64,000 nucleotides of DNA from Alphaproteobacteria bacterium (GTDB taxonomy: Bacteria; Pseudomonadota; Alphaproteobacteria; Thalassobaculales; Thalassobaculaceae), in contig JANSYS010000022.1 in NCBI GenBank assembly GCA_024742275.1, positions 1 through 64,000 on the forward strand, read 5' to 3'. Position numbers and translations under genes: made by a program. The number at the start of each line of letters is the position of its first letter. Position 1 is the stretch's first letter. The notes under the pieces were generated by a model, which worked only from the letters and a program-made list of their open reading frames with translations, searched no databases and was not told where the DNA came from. Positions 26,557 through 36,152 of this stretch are shown here, in pieces.

Positions 26557-27996
26557 TCAGGCGGCGGTGGCGAGCCCCGTGATGTTCGGCAGCGGCCGGG
26601 CCCGAGCCGGAATCGTGGCCATGTAGCGCTCCAGCGCGGCCGATATTCCCAGCAGGGCATGGTCGCCGTAGCGCTGGCCGCAGATCTGCAGCCCGAACGG
26701 CGTTCCGGTCGGATCCAAGCCGCAGGGGATGGTAATCGCCGGGTGCGCGACGTTGGTGATTCCGTAGGACAGACCGAGCCAATGGAAATAGCTGCGCAGC
26801 TCTTCGCCGTTGATATGGGTCGGGTAGAGCTGGTCGACCGGGTAGGGCGGCACGGCGGCCATGGGCGCCAGGAGAATGTCGTAGTCCTGCATGAAAGTCA
26901 GGAAGCGGCGGTAACTCGTCGTTTGCTGGTTCTGTGCCCAGGCGGCGTCGGCGAAGCTGTATTCCAGCGCCTCCTCGTAGTTGGCGATGGCGTTCGGACC
27001 GAGCAGGTCGCGCTTGTTCTCGTAGTGCGGCCGGAACCGGTCGATGAATTGGAGCGACCGCAGGATGGCGAAAACCTCGTCCGACTTCTCGAGCGGCGGA
27101 TCGATCTCGGTGACGCTGCCGAAGACGCTCTTAATGTCCTTGATCGCGGCCCGGAAGGTCGCGCGGATCTGGTTGTCCACCGGCGCGAAGCCGAGATCCT
27201 CGGACACGGCGACCCGAAGGCTGGAGAGGTCGATATCGGGCAGCTTCAGGAAGCTCGCCGGATCGACCGGATAGGACAGCGGATCCACCGGATCGTAGCC
27301 GGCGATGGCGGAGAGCAGCAGCGCTGTGTCGGCCACGTCCCGGCCCATAGGCCCCTGGACCGAGAGCGCGCTCCAGCCGGTGGGGCGGCCGGACATCGGC
27401 ACCAGGCCGGGTGTCGGGCGGTAGCCGACGACGCCGCAATAGGCGGCGGGCGTGCGCAGCGATCCGCCGGTGTCGGAGCCGAGCGCCAGCGGCACCATGT
27501 TGGTCGCCAGAGCAACGGCGGACCCGCCGGAGGAGCCGCCGCAGATCCGCGACGGATCGAACGGATTCCCCGTCGGTCCGAAAACCGGGTTGTTGGAGTT
27601 GGCACCGAGCCCGAACTCGGGGACGTTCGTCTTGCCGACGGCGATGGCGCCAGCCTTCCGGGCGACGGCGACCAGGCGCTCGTCGCTTTCGGGAATGTTG
27701 TCCGCGAAGATCGGCGAGCCGAAGGTGGTGCGCACCCCGCCGCTGACCATGGTCTCCTTCACGCCCATCGGCAGTCCGTGCAGCACCGGCAGGTCGTCCC
27801 CCCGCATCACCGCGTCTTCTGCGGCCTTCGCCTCCTCTTCGGCCCGGTCCCAGCAGGTGGTCGGCATGGCGTTCAGGGTCGGGTTGATGGAGTCGGTCCG
27901 GTCGCGGCAGGAGGCCAGGAGTTCGACGGGCGAAAGCTGTTTGTCGCCGATCAGGCGGCGCGCTTCCACGGCGGACAGGTCACACGGCTCGGTCAC
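26557..27996 (-). CDS. Amidase (amidase-signature family)
   Basis: A 479-residue amidase-signature enzyme with Lys80 (GLPMGVKETM), cis-Ser155 (ICGGSSGGSA) and nucleophile Ser179 (GSDTGGSLRTP). A GTG start at 27996 preceded by GAGGAG at 8-base spacing gives the family start SAVEARRLIGDKQLSPVELL; longer frames run into the ATPase gene. It follows the dipeptide-type transporter genes directly, so it likely hydrolyses the imported amide, releasing ammonia. Unlike the atz-like amidases it has no DUF4089 partner and no allophanate hydrolase C-terminus. Confidence 0.9.
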   Translation of the reverse strand: MTEPCDLSAVEARRLIGDKQLSPVELLASCRDRTDSINPTLNAMPTTCWDRAEEEAKAAEDAVMRGDDLPVLHGLPMGVKETMVSGGVRTTFGSPIFADNIPESDERLVAVARKAGAIAVGKTNVPEFGLGANSNNPVFGPTGNPFDPSRICGGSSGGSAVALATNMVPLALGSDTGGSLRTPAAYCGVVGYRPTPGLVPMSGRPTGWSALSVQGPMGRDVADTALLLSAIAGYDPVDPLSYPVDPASFLKLPDIDLSSLRVAVSEDLGFAPVDNQIRATFRAAIKDIKSVFGSVTEIDPPLEKSDEVFAILRSLQFIDRFRPHYENKRDLLGPNAIANYEEALEYSFADAAWAQNQQTTSYRRFLTFMQDYDILLAPMAAVPPYPVDQLYPTHINGEELRSYFHWLGLSYGITNVAHPAITIPCGLDPTGTPFGLQICGQRYGDHALLGISAALERYMATIPARARPLPNITGLATAA

Positions 27997-28030
27997 TGAC
28001 GGTCTCCTCGTTCTGGCGGCCCTGATCGGA

Positions 28031-29002
28031 TCAGACGGCGACGGCGTCATCGAAAAGATGGCACTCGACGAGCCCCCGGCTGTCCCGGATCTGGGACGGG
28101 CGGATGGTGCGGCAGGCGTCGCCCGCATGGGCGCAGCGGGGATGGAAGGTGCACCCGGGCGGCGGATCGATCGGGTTGGGAAAGGTCGAGCCGAGCTGCG
28201 CATCCGGCACGCCGAGCCCCGCCTCGGGGGTCAGGACCGAGGCGAGAAGCGCCTGGGAATACGGATGGCGCGGATCGCGGAAGAAGTCCTGGCCCTGGGC
28301 CTCCTCGACGATGCGGCCCAGATACATGACCGAGACTTTGCTCGCGATCAGCTCGACGACGGCGAGGTTATGGCTGATCAGGACGTAGGTCAGGCCGAGC
28401 TCGCGCCGCAGATCCAGGAGAAGATTCAGGATCTGCGCCTGGACCGAAACGTCCAGGGCCGATGTCGGCTCGTCGCAGATCACGATCTCGGGGCGCATGA
28501 CGAGCGCGCGGGCGATGGCGACACGCTGGCGCTGGCCGCCGGAAAGCTGGCTCGGGTACATGTCATAGGCCCGCTTGGGCAGGCCGCAGAGGTCCATGAT
28601 GTCCTCGACCTTGCGCCGACGGTCGGACTCATGGCCGATTTTGTGGATGTACAGCGGCAGGGTGATGATGCTGCCGATGGTCTTGCGCGGGTTCAGGGAC
28701 GAGTAGGGGTCCTGGAAGATCGGCTGGACCCGTTTCGCCAGTTCCTTGCGTCCGATCTCCTGCAGGGGTTGGCCGTCGATCGCCAGGGTGCCGGAGGTTG
28801 GCTCCTGGAGGCCGAGCAGCATGCGCGCGACCGTGCTCTTGCCACAGCCGGACTCGCCGACCAGCCCCAGCACGCCGCCTTTCTCGATGCTGAGCGACAC
28901 GCCGTTCACCGCATGCAGCGGACGTTTCGGTTGGAACATGCCCTGGCGGACCTGGAAGGTGCAGAACAGGTCGCGGGCTTCAAGTATCGGCGTCGTCGTC
29001 AT
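28031..29002 (-). CDS. Dipeptide-type ABC ATPase (DppF-like)
   Basis: A 323-residue ATPase with Walker [10 protein letters not shown], signature LSGGQRQRVAIARAL, Walker B IVICDEPTSALD and the C-terminal oligopeptide-transporter extension with cysteines (GCTFHPRCAHAGDACRT) that often binds an iron-sulfur cluster. The start at 29002 overlaps the stop of the DppD-like gene by ATGA. Confidence 0.93.
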   Translation of the reverse strand: MTTTPILEARDLFCTFQVRQGMFQPKRPLHAVNGVSLSIEKGGVLGLVGESGCGKSTVARMLLGLQEPTSGTLAIDGQPLQEIGRKELAKRVQPIFQDPYSSLNPRKTIGSIITLPLYIHKIGHESDRRRKVEDIMDLCGLPKRAYDMYPSQLSGGQRQRVAIARALVMRPEIVICDEPTSALDVSVQAQILNLLLDLRRELGLTYVLISHNLAVVELIASKVSVMYLGRIVEEAQGQDFFRDPRHPYSQALLASVLTPEAGLGVPDAQLGSTFPNPIDPPPGCTFHPRCAHAGDACRTIRPSQIRDSRGLVECHLFDDAVAV

Positions 29003-30024
29003 GCCGGGCTCCCCGCGCTTGCGGTTGCGGTGTCCAATCCGGCATTGAGCGCTGCGACCTCTTCGGCCCGGACGCACCGCACCGCATGGTTCGGGACGAG
29101 TTCACGGGTGGTCAGCGTCTTAAGGCAGATGTCCTCGGCATAGGCGCAGCGGTTGGCGAAGGCGCAGCCGGTCATCTCGCCGATCATCGAGGGCACTATT
29201 CCGGGAATGGTCCCCAGACGCTCGCCGTAGGCCGTTTTCCCGGGCACCGGAATGCAGTTCATCAGACCCTGGGTGTAGGGGTGGGTTGGGCGGCTGAAGA
29301 TCTCGTCGACATCCCCACTCTCGATGATCTCGCCCGCATACATGACTGCCACCCGGTCGGCGACCCGGGCGACGATGCCGAGATCGTGGGTGATCAGGAT
29401 CACCGCCATGTCGAACTCGCGCTGCAGATCCTTCAACAGATGAAGAATCTGCGCCTGGATGGTCACGTCGAGCGCCGTTGTCGGCTCATCGCAGATCAGC
29501 AGATCCGGGCCGCACATCAGTGCCATGGCGATCATCACACGCTGGCGCAAACCGCCGGACAACTGGTGCGGATATTGGCCAAGCCTGCTGGAGGCGCCGG
29601 TGATGCCGACCTTCTCCAGCAGATAGACGGCCCGTTCCCGCGCTTCGCTCGCCGACACGCCCTTGTGCAGCCGGATGCCTTCCTCAAGCTGGTTGCCGAT
29701 GGTGTAGGCCGGGTTCAGCGACGTCATCGGCTCCTGAAAGATCATCGCCATGGTGCTGCCGCGCACCTTGGCCATGTCGCGCTCGCCGAGCTTGAGAAGG
29801 TCGGCGCCGTCCAACTCGATACGGTCGGCCTCGCGTTTCGCCCGGCTCGGCAACAGGTCCATGAGGGCGAGCGATGTCAGCGACTTGCCGCAGCCGGACT
29901 CTCCGACCAGGCAGAGTGTCTCTCCCTTGGCAACCTCGAAGCTGATACCGCGGACGGCGTGCAGCACGCCCGCCGCAAGCGGAATGGAGACCCGGAGATT
30001 TTCGACTTTGATCGTCGGCGTCAT
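28999..30024 (-). CDS. Dipeptide-type ABC ATPase (DppD-like)
   Basis: A 341-residue ATPase with Walker [10 protein letters not shown], signature [15 protein letters not shown], Walker [13 protein letters not shown], and a C-terminal extension ([17 protein letters not shown]) with the family's cysteines. AGGAG precedes the ATG at 30024; a longer frame to 30066 would overlap the permease gene. It forms the ATPase pair with the following DppF-like protein. Confidence 0.93.
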   Translation of the reverse strand: MTPTIKVENLRVSIPLAAGVLHAVRGISFEVAKGETLCLVGESGCGKSLTSLALMDLLPSRAKREADRIELDGADLLKLGERDMAKVRGSTMAMIFQEPMTSLNPAYTIGNQLEEGIRLHKGVSASEARERAVYLLEKVGITGASSRLGQYPHQLSGGLRQRVMIAMALMCGPDLLICDEPTTALDVTIQAQILHLLKDLQREFDMAVILITHDLGIVARVADRVAVMYAGEIIESGDVDEIFSRPTHPYTQGLMNCIPVPGKTAYGERLGTIPGIVPSMIGEMTGCAFANRCAYAEDICLKTLTTRELVPNHAVRCVRAEEVAALNAGLDTATASAGSPA

Positions 30025-30034
30025 CGCGCGGCTC

Positions 30035-30940
30035 CTAGGCCCGGTTCTCTGGAACGGTGACGTCACGCACGCCGTCGCCGAGCAGGTTGACCGCCAGCAG
30101 CATCATGAACAGCGCGCTGCCCGGAATGGCGATCAACCAGGGGTCGAACAGGATGTAGTTGCGGCCCTCCGAGATCATCAGCCCCCAGGACGGAAGCGGC
30201 GGCTGCACGCCGAGGCCGAGGAAGCTCAGCGCCGCCTCGAGCAGCACCGCGTGGGCGAACTCCAGGGTGGCGACCACAATGAGCTGGTTCATCACGTTCG
30301 GCAGAATCTCCCGCGCCAGGATATACCAGGTGGAACAGCCGGCGGCCTGAGCCGCCGCCACGTAGTCGAGCGAGCGGATCTGCTGTGTGCTGGCGCGCAT
30401 GACCACGGCGTAGCGGTCCCAGAGCAGAAGACCGAGGACCAGGATGACCATCTCCAGCGAGCCGCCGACAATGGCGACCACGGCGAGGCTGACCAGGATT
30501 ACCGGCAAGGACAGCCGGCAGGTGATCAGGAAGGTGACGACCAGATCGACCTTGCCGCCGAAATAGCCGGCGGCCACGCCCATCACGGTCCCGATGATGC
30601 CGGAGATCAGCGCCGCCATGATGCCGATCAGCAGCGAGATTCGGGCGCCGTAAATCAGTCGGCTGAGATAGTCCCGTCCGACCTGATCGGTGCCGAGAAT
30701 ATGGTCCCAGGTGCCTTTCTCGTGCCAGACGGGCGGCGCCAGGCGGGCGACCAGATCCTGGTGGTACGGATCGTAGGGCGCCAGCCATGGCGCCAGCAGA
30801 GCCATCAGGACGATGAAGAGGAAGATTCCACCGCCGATGACGATACCGCGGTGGCCGAAAACCTTGCGCCGCAGGATCTGACCGGGGGTGGGGCCCAGGA
30901 TCTGCTCGGCGCTGGGTACCGTCGTGTTCATGACCGACAT
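30035..30940 (-). CDS. Dipeptide-type ABC permease (DppC-like)
   Basis: A 301-residue inner-membrane protein with the DppC start pattern (FLFIVLMALLAPWLAPYDP), ILGTDQVGRDYLSRLIYGAR, about six hydrophobic segments and AAAQAAGCSTWYILAREILPN as the EAA loop. The start at 30940 lies one base beyond the DppB stop; a second in-frame ATG at 30931 is also possible. Confidence 0.92.
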   Translation of the reverse strand: MSVMNTTVPSAEQILGPTPGQILRRKVFGHRGIVIGGGIFLFIVLMALLAPWLAPYDPYHQDLVARLAPPVWHEKGTWDHILGTDQVGRDYLSRLIYGARISLLIGIMAALISGIIGTVMGVAAGYFGGKVDLVVTFLITCRLSLPVILVSLAVVAIVGGSLEMVILVLGLLLWDRYAVVMRASTQQIRSLDYVAAAQAAGCSTWYILAREILPNVMNQLIVVATLEFAHAVLLEAALSFLGLGVQPPLPSWGLMISEGRNYILFDPWLIAIPGSALFMMLLAVNLLGDGVRDVTVPENRA

Positions 30941-30941
30941 G

Positions 30942-31859
30942 TCAGGCTACCCGTATTCTGGGATTGAGCCAGGCGTTCAGGAGATCCGCCAGGAAGGTGA
31001 GGATGATGTAGAACCACGAGAACAGCAGCAGGACCGCCTGGACCGTCGGGAAGTCCGACCGCGAGATCGACTCCCAGGCCAGGAATCCGGCGCCGTGCAG
31101 CGCGAACACCGTCTCGATGATGATCGATCCTGTCAGCATGAAGCCGAACTGGACCGCGGCCAGGCTCACCACCGGAATGATGGCGTTGCGCAGGGCGTGC
31201 TTGAATAGAACCTTGGCCGGTCGCAGACCCTTGGCCCGCGCCGTTCGCACATAGTCCGAGGACAACACGTCCAGCAGCCCGGTGCGGGTCAGGCGCATGA
31301 AGGCTGGCGTCGCGTAGTAGCCGAGCACGATGGTCGGCAACACGAAATGTTGCCAGGAGTCGGACCCGCTCGCGGGCAGGATCGGGACCCAATAGGCGAA
31401 CAGCACGATCAGCATCAGGGCAAACCAGAAGCTGGGCATCGCCTGCCCGACCACCGCAAGCAACAGCGCCGCGCGGTCGATCAGGCTGTTGGGGTACATG
31501 GCCGCCAGCACGCCCAGCGGGATCGAGAGCGCCAGCGCGAAGATCATGGCGCAAACGCCGAGGGTCATGGTGACCGGCAGGCGCTCCAGGATCAGATCGA
31601 TCACCGGCAGGCGGAAGTAGACGGACTCGCCGAACTCTCCCTGAACCGCGCCGGCCAGCCATTTGAAGTACTGGACATAGACCGGCTGATCGAAGCCGTA
31701 GGCCGCGCGGATCGCCATGATATCGGCCTGGCTGGCCCGCTCGCCGGCGAGCGCCGTCGCCGGATCGCCGCTGAGATACAGCAGGCTGAAGACCAGAGCC
31801 GAGACCGTCAGGCTGACCAGGATGGCAAGCAGGATGCGTTTTGCTGTGTAGACGAGCAT
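30942..31859 (-). CDS. Dipeptide-type ABC permease (DppB-like)
   Basis: A 305-residue inner-membrane protein beginning MLVYTAKRILLAILVSLTVS, then SGDPATALAG and six hydrophobic segments, with TARAKGLRPAKVLFKHALRN as EAA loop and LNAWLNPRIRVA at the end. It lies 96 bases after the solute-binding protein gene and abuts the DppC-like gene. Confidence 0.93.
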   Translation of the reverse strand: MLVYTAKRILLAILVSLTVSALVFSLLYLSGDPATALAGERASQADIMAIRAAYGFDQPVYVQYFKWLAGAVQGEFGESVYFRLPVIDLILERLPVTMTLGVCAMIFALALSIPLGVLAAMYPNSLIDRAALLLAVVGQAMPSFWFALMLIVLFAYWVPILPASGSDSWQHFVLPTIVLGYYATPAFMRLTRTGLLDVLSSDYVRTARAKGLRPAKVLFKHALRNAIIPVVSLAAVQFGFMLTGSIIIETVFALHGAGFLAWESISRSDFPTVQAVLLLFSWFYIILTFLADLLNAWLNPRIRVA

Positions 31860-31955
31860 CGCGACGCCATGAATTGGGGAAGGGAAATCGCCGCCGCCCC
31901 CGCTGCCGTTCCCGTCGGAACGACGATGCGCGGGGGCGGCGGCCGGATGGCTAGC

Positions 31956-33497
31956 CTACTTCCACTTGGCGAAGAAGAAGCGCGGGATCTCGTCCGCCGT
32001 CGGCGTCCAATCGAGCTCCTGGCTCATCGCGTAGTTGGTGTTGTAGGTCCAGAGCGGCAGCCAGTAGGCTTCGGCCGCGATCTTGCCCAAGGCCGTCTGA
32101 TAGGCTTCCAGGCGGACCGCCTCATCGACGGTGGAGCCACCTTTCTGCAGAGCCGCTTGAACCTCCGGGTCCTGTGCCAGATCGTCCGGGCCGCCGCCGA
32201 AGAAGACCGGTGTGATGGCGTCCACATCGGGCACCGAACCCGAGCCCCAGGTCATGAAGGCGAAGGGCACGTTGTTGGAGCGGATTGCGTCGCGGGTCGC
32301 CGCGTACTTGCCGTAGCGCAGATCGGTCTCGATGCCGACCTGCTGCAGGAAGCCGAGCATCGGCTCCAGATATTCACGGTTCCGATAGGCGTAGATCTCC
32401 GTGCGGAAGCCGTCCGGGTATCCCGCCTCGGCCAGCAGGGCCTTTGCCTTGTCCACGTCGTAGTCGTACTTGACGACGTCCGACGTGCAGCCGAACTGCT
32501 CCGGATAGCAGGCCGAATCGATAACCTGGGACGCGCCGCGCACGATGTTGTCGACGATCGCCTGGCGGTCGATGGCGTGGGAGACCGCTTTGCGGACCCG
32601 CACATCCTGGAACGGGTTTTCGCCCGAACGCCCGGCGGCGTCGAACTGCAGGTACCCGATCCGCATGGTGCCGGCCGAGATCACGTTCAGGCTCGGCAGC
32701 GTCGCCAGTTTCTCGGCCTGGTCGGCCGGTACTTTCCAGATCCAGTCCAGCTTGCCGGAGGTCAGTTCCACGATCTGGGTGTTCACGTCGGGGATGGTCC
32801 GTTGATGGACCGTGCCGATCGCCGGTTTGCCCTTCGGGCTGCCGTCGAAATAGTCGGCGTTCGCCTCGAAGACGATTTCCTTGCCCGGAACCACCTTGGT
32901 CACCTTGTAGGGGCCGGTTCCGACCGGCGACTCTCCCATGCCGCCCGGGCCGACCTTGGCGTAGTGATCGGCCGGATAGATCGGAATGTCGCCGGCCAGA
33001 TAGAGGGTCGCCAGCGGAGTCGGATTATTGGCGTAGATGCGGACGGTGTAGTCGTCCAGCGCCTCTGCACCCTTGATCCAGCCGATCGTCTGTTGGGCCA
33101 GCTTGCCGGTGTCCGGCGTCAACAGGAAATCCACCGTCGCAACGACATCCTTGGCGCTGAACGGATCGCCGTTATGGAATTTAACGCCTTTGCGCAGCTT
33201 GAACTCGAACGTCGTGTCGTTGACGATCTCGAAGCTTTCCGCCAGCAGTCCCTTGAACTCTCCGGTGTTCGGATCGCGATAGATCAGCGTGTCCCAGACC
33301 ATCCGGTTGACCAGGATGCCTTCGCGGGAATTGTTGAAATAGACGTCGATGTTCGGGAGTTCGCGGTCCCAGGCGATGTTCAGCGTGTCGTCGGCTTTGC
33401 CGGCGAGCGCCGGAGTCGCGATCCAGGTCGTTGCTCCGAGCGCGACCGCCATCGCCAGTCCCCTCAACGCGACGCGCCGTGTCGTCCTTTTGGTCAT
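31956..33497 (-). CDS. Family-5 solute-binding protein (dipeptide/amide type)
   Basis: A 513-residue periplasmic protein. The signal (TKRTTRRVALRGLAMAVALG, ending at PALAG) has a pair of arginines but not a clear Tat box, so Sec export is likely. The SBP_bac_5 segment KFHNGDPFSAKDVVATVDFLL is present. GGAGG precedes the ATG at 33497. It is the first gene of the transporter-amidase-oxygenase-GGT operon and follows a LysR gene after 283 bases that hold its probable promoter. Confidence 0.93.
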   Translation of the reverse strand: MTKRTTRRVALRGLAMAVALGATTWIATPALAGKADDTLNIAWDRELPNIDVYFNNSREGILVNRMVWDTLIYRDPNTGEFKGLLAESFEIVNDTTFEFKLRKGVKFHNGDPFSAKDVVATVDFLLTPDTGKLAQQTIGWIKGAEALDDYTVRIYANNPTPLATLYLAGDIPIYPADHYAKVGPGGMGESPVGTGPYKVTKVVPGKEIVFEANADYFDGSPKGKPAIGTVHQRTIPDVNTQIVELTSGKLDWIWKVPADQAEKLATLPSLNVISAGTMRIGYLQFDAAGRSGENPFQDVRVRKAVSHAIDRQAIVDNIVRGASQVIDSACYPEQFGCTSDVVKYDYDVDKAKALLAEAGYPDGFRTEIYAYRNREYLEPMLGFLQQVGIETDLRYGKYAATRDAIRSNNVPFAFMTWGSGSVPDVDAITPVFFGGGPDDLAQDPEVQAALQKGGSTVDEAVRLEAYQTALGKIAAEAYWLPLWTYNTNYAMSQELDWTPTADEIPRFFFAKWK

Positions 33498-33756
33498 ATC
33501 GGTAACCTCCGTGTCCTGCTTGCTCCCGCCTTGCTGAGCGGCGGGTGTTTCGCGATTGCCTCGGTGCGGCAAAGATGCCGGAAAGGATCGCTCCCCAAAC
33601 GCGATCAAGCAATCCGTCCTGATCGCTATGTCGGTAATGCCAGCCGGCGTCTCCCTACCCGGCCCAAGCGCCGCAGAAACTGCCGCGCCGCGCTCCAAAC
33701 CTTAGAAACGCTACCAGTTGGATGGATCGTCAACAAATAACAATTCGAGCAATGTT

Positions 33757-33772
33757 ATAACCAAACGGTAAT
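33757..33772. promoter_or_regulatory. Possible LysR-type box upstream of the transporter operon
   Basis: ATAACC-AAAC-GGTAAT is an inverted repeat with one mismatch containing a T-N11-A core, in an AT-rich island (33730-33780) just after the LysR stop codon and about 260 bases before the solute-binding protein start. Position and AT content fit an operator/promoter for the operon. The short match could be chance. Confidence 0.33.
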
Positions 33773-33780
33773 TCAATTTG

Positions 33781-34749
33781 CTAACTGTCAAACAGATCCT
33801 TGGCTGCCTGAACCAGGCATTCCCGGAATAGGGTGACCGTCTCGTCGGCCTCGCTCGACAGCCAGAAGCACTTGGATTCCGATAGATAGCCGCTCGTGCT
33901 TAGTGGGAGGATCGAAATTTCGCCGCGGCTGGAATAATGCCGGGCCAATCGCTCCGGGAACAAGGCCAGGCAGGGAGTGCGACGCATCATGCCGAGGCTG
34001 AGAACGATGGACGTGGCTTCAACCTGGCCCGGCATCGGCCCGAGCCCTTTCTCGGCGAGGAACTCGGCCATTCCCTGCGACGCGAGAGAACCGGCCGCCG
34101 CCTTGAGCCAGGGCCATTCCAGCGCTGCCTCCCAGTCGATTTCGGTCTGTCTCGCAAGCGGGTGGCCCGGGCCGGCCACCACCACCAACGGTTCGCGGCC
34201 GAGGGTGAGTTGCTCCACGCCTTCGACCAGGAACGGCTTCCAAATCCGCACGACCAGGAGGTCGAGATCGCCGGCATACAGCATCGGAAGCATCTGGCCG
34301 AAGTGGCCCTCCGACACGGAGATGACGGCAGAGGGTGCCGCCTGGGTCATGAGGCGGATCGCCTCCGGGACGACTGTCGGCATCAGGCTGGAGGCGACGC
34401 CGATCCGAACCTTGCCGCCAAGTCCCTTCCGCAGCGCCTCGATATCGAACTCGGTACGCTGAATGCGGTTGAGAACGTCCTTGGCATGACGGACCAGCAC
34501 GGCTCCGGCCGGAGTGAAGGCGACGGCATTGCCCTGGCGCTGGATGATCGGCGTTCCCAACTCCCGCTCCAATTCGGCGATCTGCTTTGAGATCGCGGGC
34601 TGACTGACGTTGAAGGCACGGGCGACCTTGGTGATCTGCCGGAGCTGGTCCAGCGCCGCGAGAATCCGCAGGTGGCGGATCTTGAGGACGTCCCGGAACA
34701 GTCGGCTGGCGATGCCGTCGCGGTAGGCCGGGGGAGTGTCGCTTGTCAC
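33781..34749 (-). CDS. LysR-type transcriptional regulator
   Basis: A 322-residue regulator. The winged helix-turn-helix is at about residues 22-80 (LRQITKVARAFNVSQPAISKQ), then an effector domain with GKVRIGVASSLMPTVVPEAI. A GTG at 34749 with GGAG nine bases upstream starts the protein at a normal LysR length; longer in-frame sequence is not family-like. It sits just upstream of and co-oriented with the dipeptide-type transporter operon, and divergent from the acyl-CoA dehydrogenase/CoA-transferase pair, so it could control either or both. Confidence 0.88.
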   Translation of the reverse strand: MTSDTPPAYRDGIASRLFRDVLKIRHLRILAALDQLRQITKVARAFNVSQPAISKQIAELERELGTPIIQRQGNAVAFTPAGAVLVRHAKDVLNRIQRTEFDIEALRKGLGGKVRIGVASSLMPTVVPEAIRLMTQAAPSAVISVSEGHFGQMLPMLYAGDLDLLVVRIWKPFLVEGVEQLTLGREPLVVVAGPGHPLARQTEIDWEAALEWPWLKAAAGSLASQGMAEFLAEKGLGPMPGQVEATSIVLSLGMMRRTPCLALFPERLARHYSSRGEISILPLSTSGYLSESKCFWLSSEADETVTLFRECLVQAAKDLFDS

Positions 34750-34994
34750 GGCCGGTCGCTCCGGTGCGGATGGCGGGTGTCTGTCGACGGCCGAAAGCCT
34801 AGCGGGGCATGGTGCCGAAGAACAGATCGGCGACGCGCGTCGGTCGCCCGGCCGGGCCGATCGAGCGACGTTCCACCCGCCTCGTTCTTGGTCCGCAGAC
34901 CGGACTATATGTAAACAACGGCTTCCGTAATGGGCCCGGTCATCCGACACTCTGGGCCCGCCGTAACAACAAGCACTTAACATCGGAGGATCTG

Positions 34995-36152
34995 GTGACG
35001 CCTGCTGACGACTACACCGACATCCGCGACGCCGTGCGCGCTCTCTGCGCCGAGTTCCCGCCCGAATACCATCGGGGCGTGGACGAGAAACGCGGCTATC
35101 CGGCCGAATTCGTCGACGCGCTCACCAAGGCCGGATGGCTGGCGGCCCTGATTCCGGAGGAGTACGGCGGATCGGGCCTCGGGCTGATGGAGGCGTCGGT
35201 CATCATGGAGGAGATCAACCGCTCCGGCGGCAATTCCGGTGCCTGTCACGGCCAGATGTATAATATGGGCACGCTGCTGCGGCACGGCTCGGACGCGCAG
35301 AAGCGGTACTATCTGCCGAAGATCGCGTCGGGCGAGCTGCGGTTGCAGTCCATGGGCGTGACCGAACCGACCACGGGCACCGACACGACGAAGATCAAAA
35401 CCAAGGCGGAGCGCAAGGGCGACCGCTACGTCATCAACGGCCAGAAGGTCTGGATTTCGCGCATCCAGCATTCCGACCTGATGATCCTACTGGCGCGGAC
35501 CACGCCGCTGGAGGAGGTCGAGAAGAAGTCGCGCGGCATGTCGATCTTCATCGTCGACCTGAAGGAGGCGATCGGCAACGGCATGGAGGTCAAGCCGATC
35601 CAGAACATGGTCAACCACGAGACCAACGAGCTGTTCTTCGACAACCTCGAGATTCCGGCCGAGAACCTGATCGGCGAAGAGGGAATGGGCTTCAAGTACA
35701 TTCTCGACGGCCTGAACGCCGAGCGAGCGCTGATCGCCGCCGAGTGCATCGGCGACGGATACTGGTTCGTCGATAAGGTTACCGACTACGCCAAGGAGCG
35801 GGTGGTGTTCGGACGGCCCATCGGACAGAACCAGGGGGTGCAGTTCCCGATCGCCGAGAGCTATATCGAGATCGAGGCGGCCAGCCTGATGCGGTTCGAG
35901 GCGTGCCGCCTGTTCGACGCGAACCAGCCCTGCGGGGCCCAGGCCAACATGGCGAAATACCTCGCGGCGAAGGCGTCCTGGGAGGCGGCCAACGCCTGTA
36001 TCCAGTTCCACGGCGGCTTCGGTTTTGCCACCGAGTACGATGTGGAGCGCAAGTTCCGCGAGACCCGCCTCTATCAGGTGGCGCCGATCTCCACGAACCT
36101 CATTCTCAGCTACGTGGCCGAACACATCCTTGGCCTGCCCCGGTCCTTCTGA
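34995..36152 (+). CDS. Acyl-CoA dehydrogenase with relocated catalytic base
   Basis: A 385-residue FAD enzyme that introduces a double bond into an acyl-CoA. Family motifs: MGVTEPTTGTDTTKIKT (FAD and substrate region), GQKVWISRIQHSDLMILLA, and QFHGGFGFATEYDVERKFRE near the end. Where medium-chain enzymes have the catalytic Glu (YEGT) this protein has APIST, so that base is missing. Glu243 in LNAERAL sits where isovaleryl-CoA dehydrogenase keeps its Glu. The GTG at 34995 follows GGAGGA. The following CoA-transferase start overlaps its stop (TGATG), so the two act together, probably in breakdown of a branched or unusual acid. The substrate is unknown. Confidence 0.9.
   Translation: MTPADDYTDIRDAVRALCAEFPPEYHRGVDEKRGYPAEFVDALTKAGWLAALIPEEYGGSGLGLMEASVIMEEINRSGGNSGACHGQMYNMGTLLRHGSDAQKRYYLPKIASGELRLQSMGVTEPTTGTDTTKIKTKAERKGDRYVINGQKVWISRIQHSDLMILLARTTPLEEVEKKSRGMSIFIVDLKEAIGNGMEVKPIQNMVNHETNELFFDNLEIPAENLIGEEGMGFKYILDGLNAERALIAAECIGDGYWFVDKVTDYAKERVVFGRPIGQNQGVQFPIAESYIEIEAASLMRFEACRLFDANQPCGAQANMAKYLAAKASWEAANACIQFHGGFGFATEYDVERKFRETRLYQVAPISTNLILSYVAEHILGLPRSF

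Noticed and set aside
31347-33740. A 797-codon plus-strand frame opposite the permease and binding-protein genes
   Set aside because: Same shadow effect; the opposite strand holds a signal peptide and family-5 binding protein motifs.
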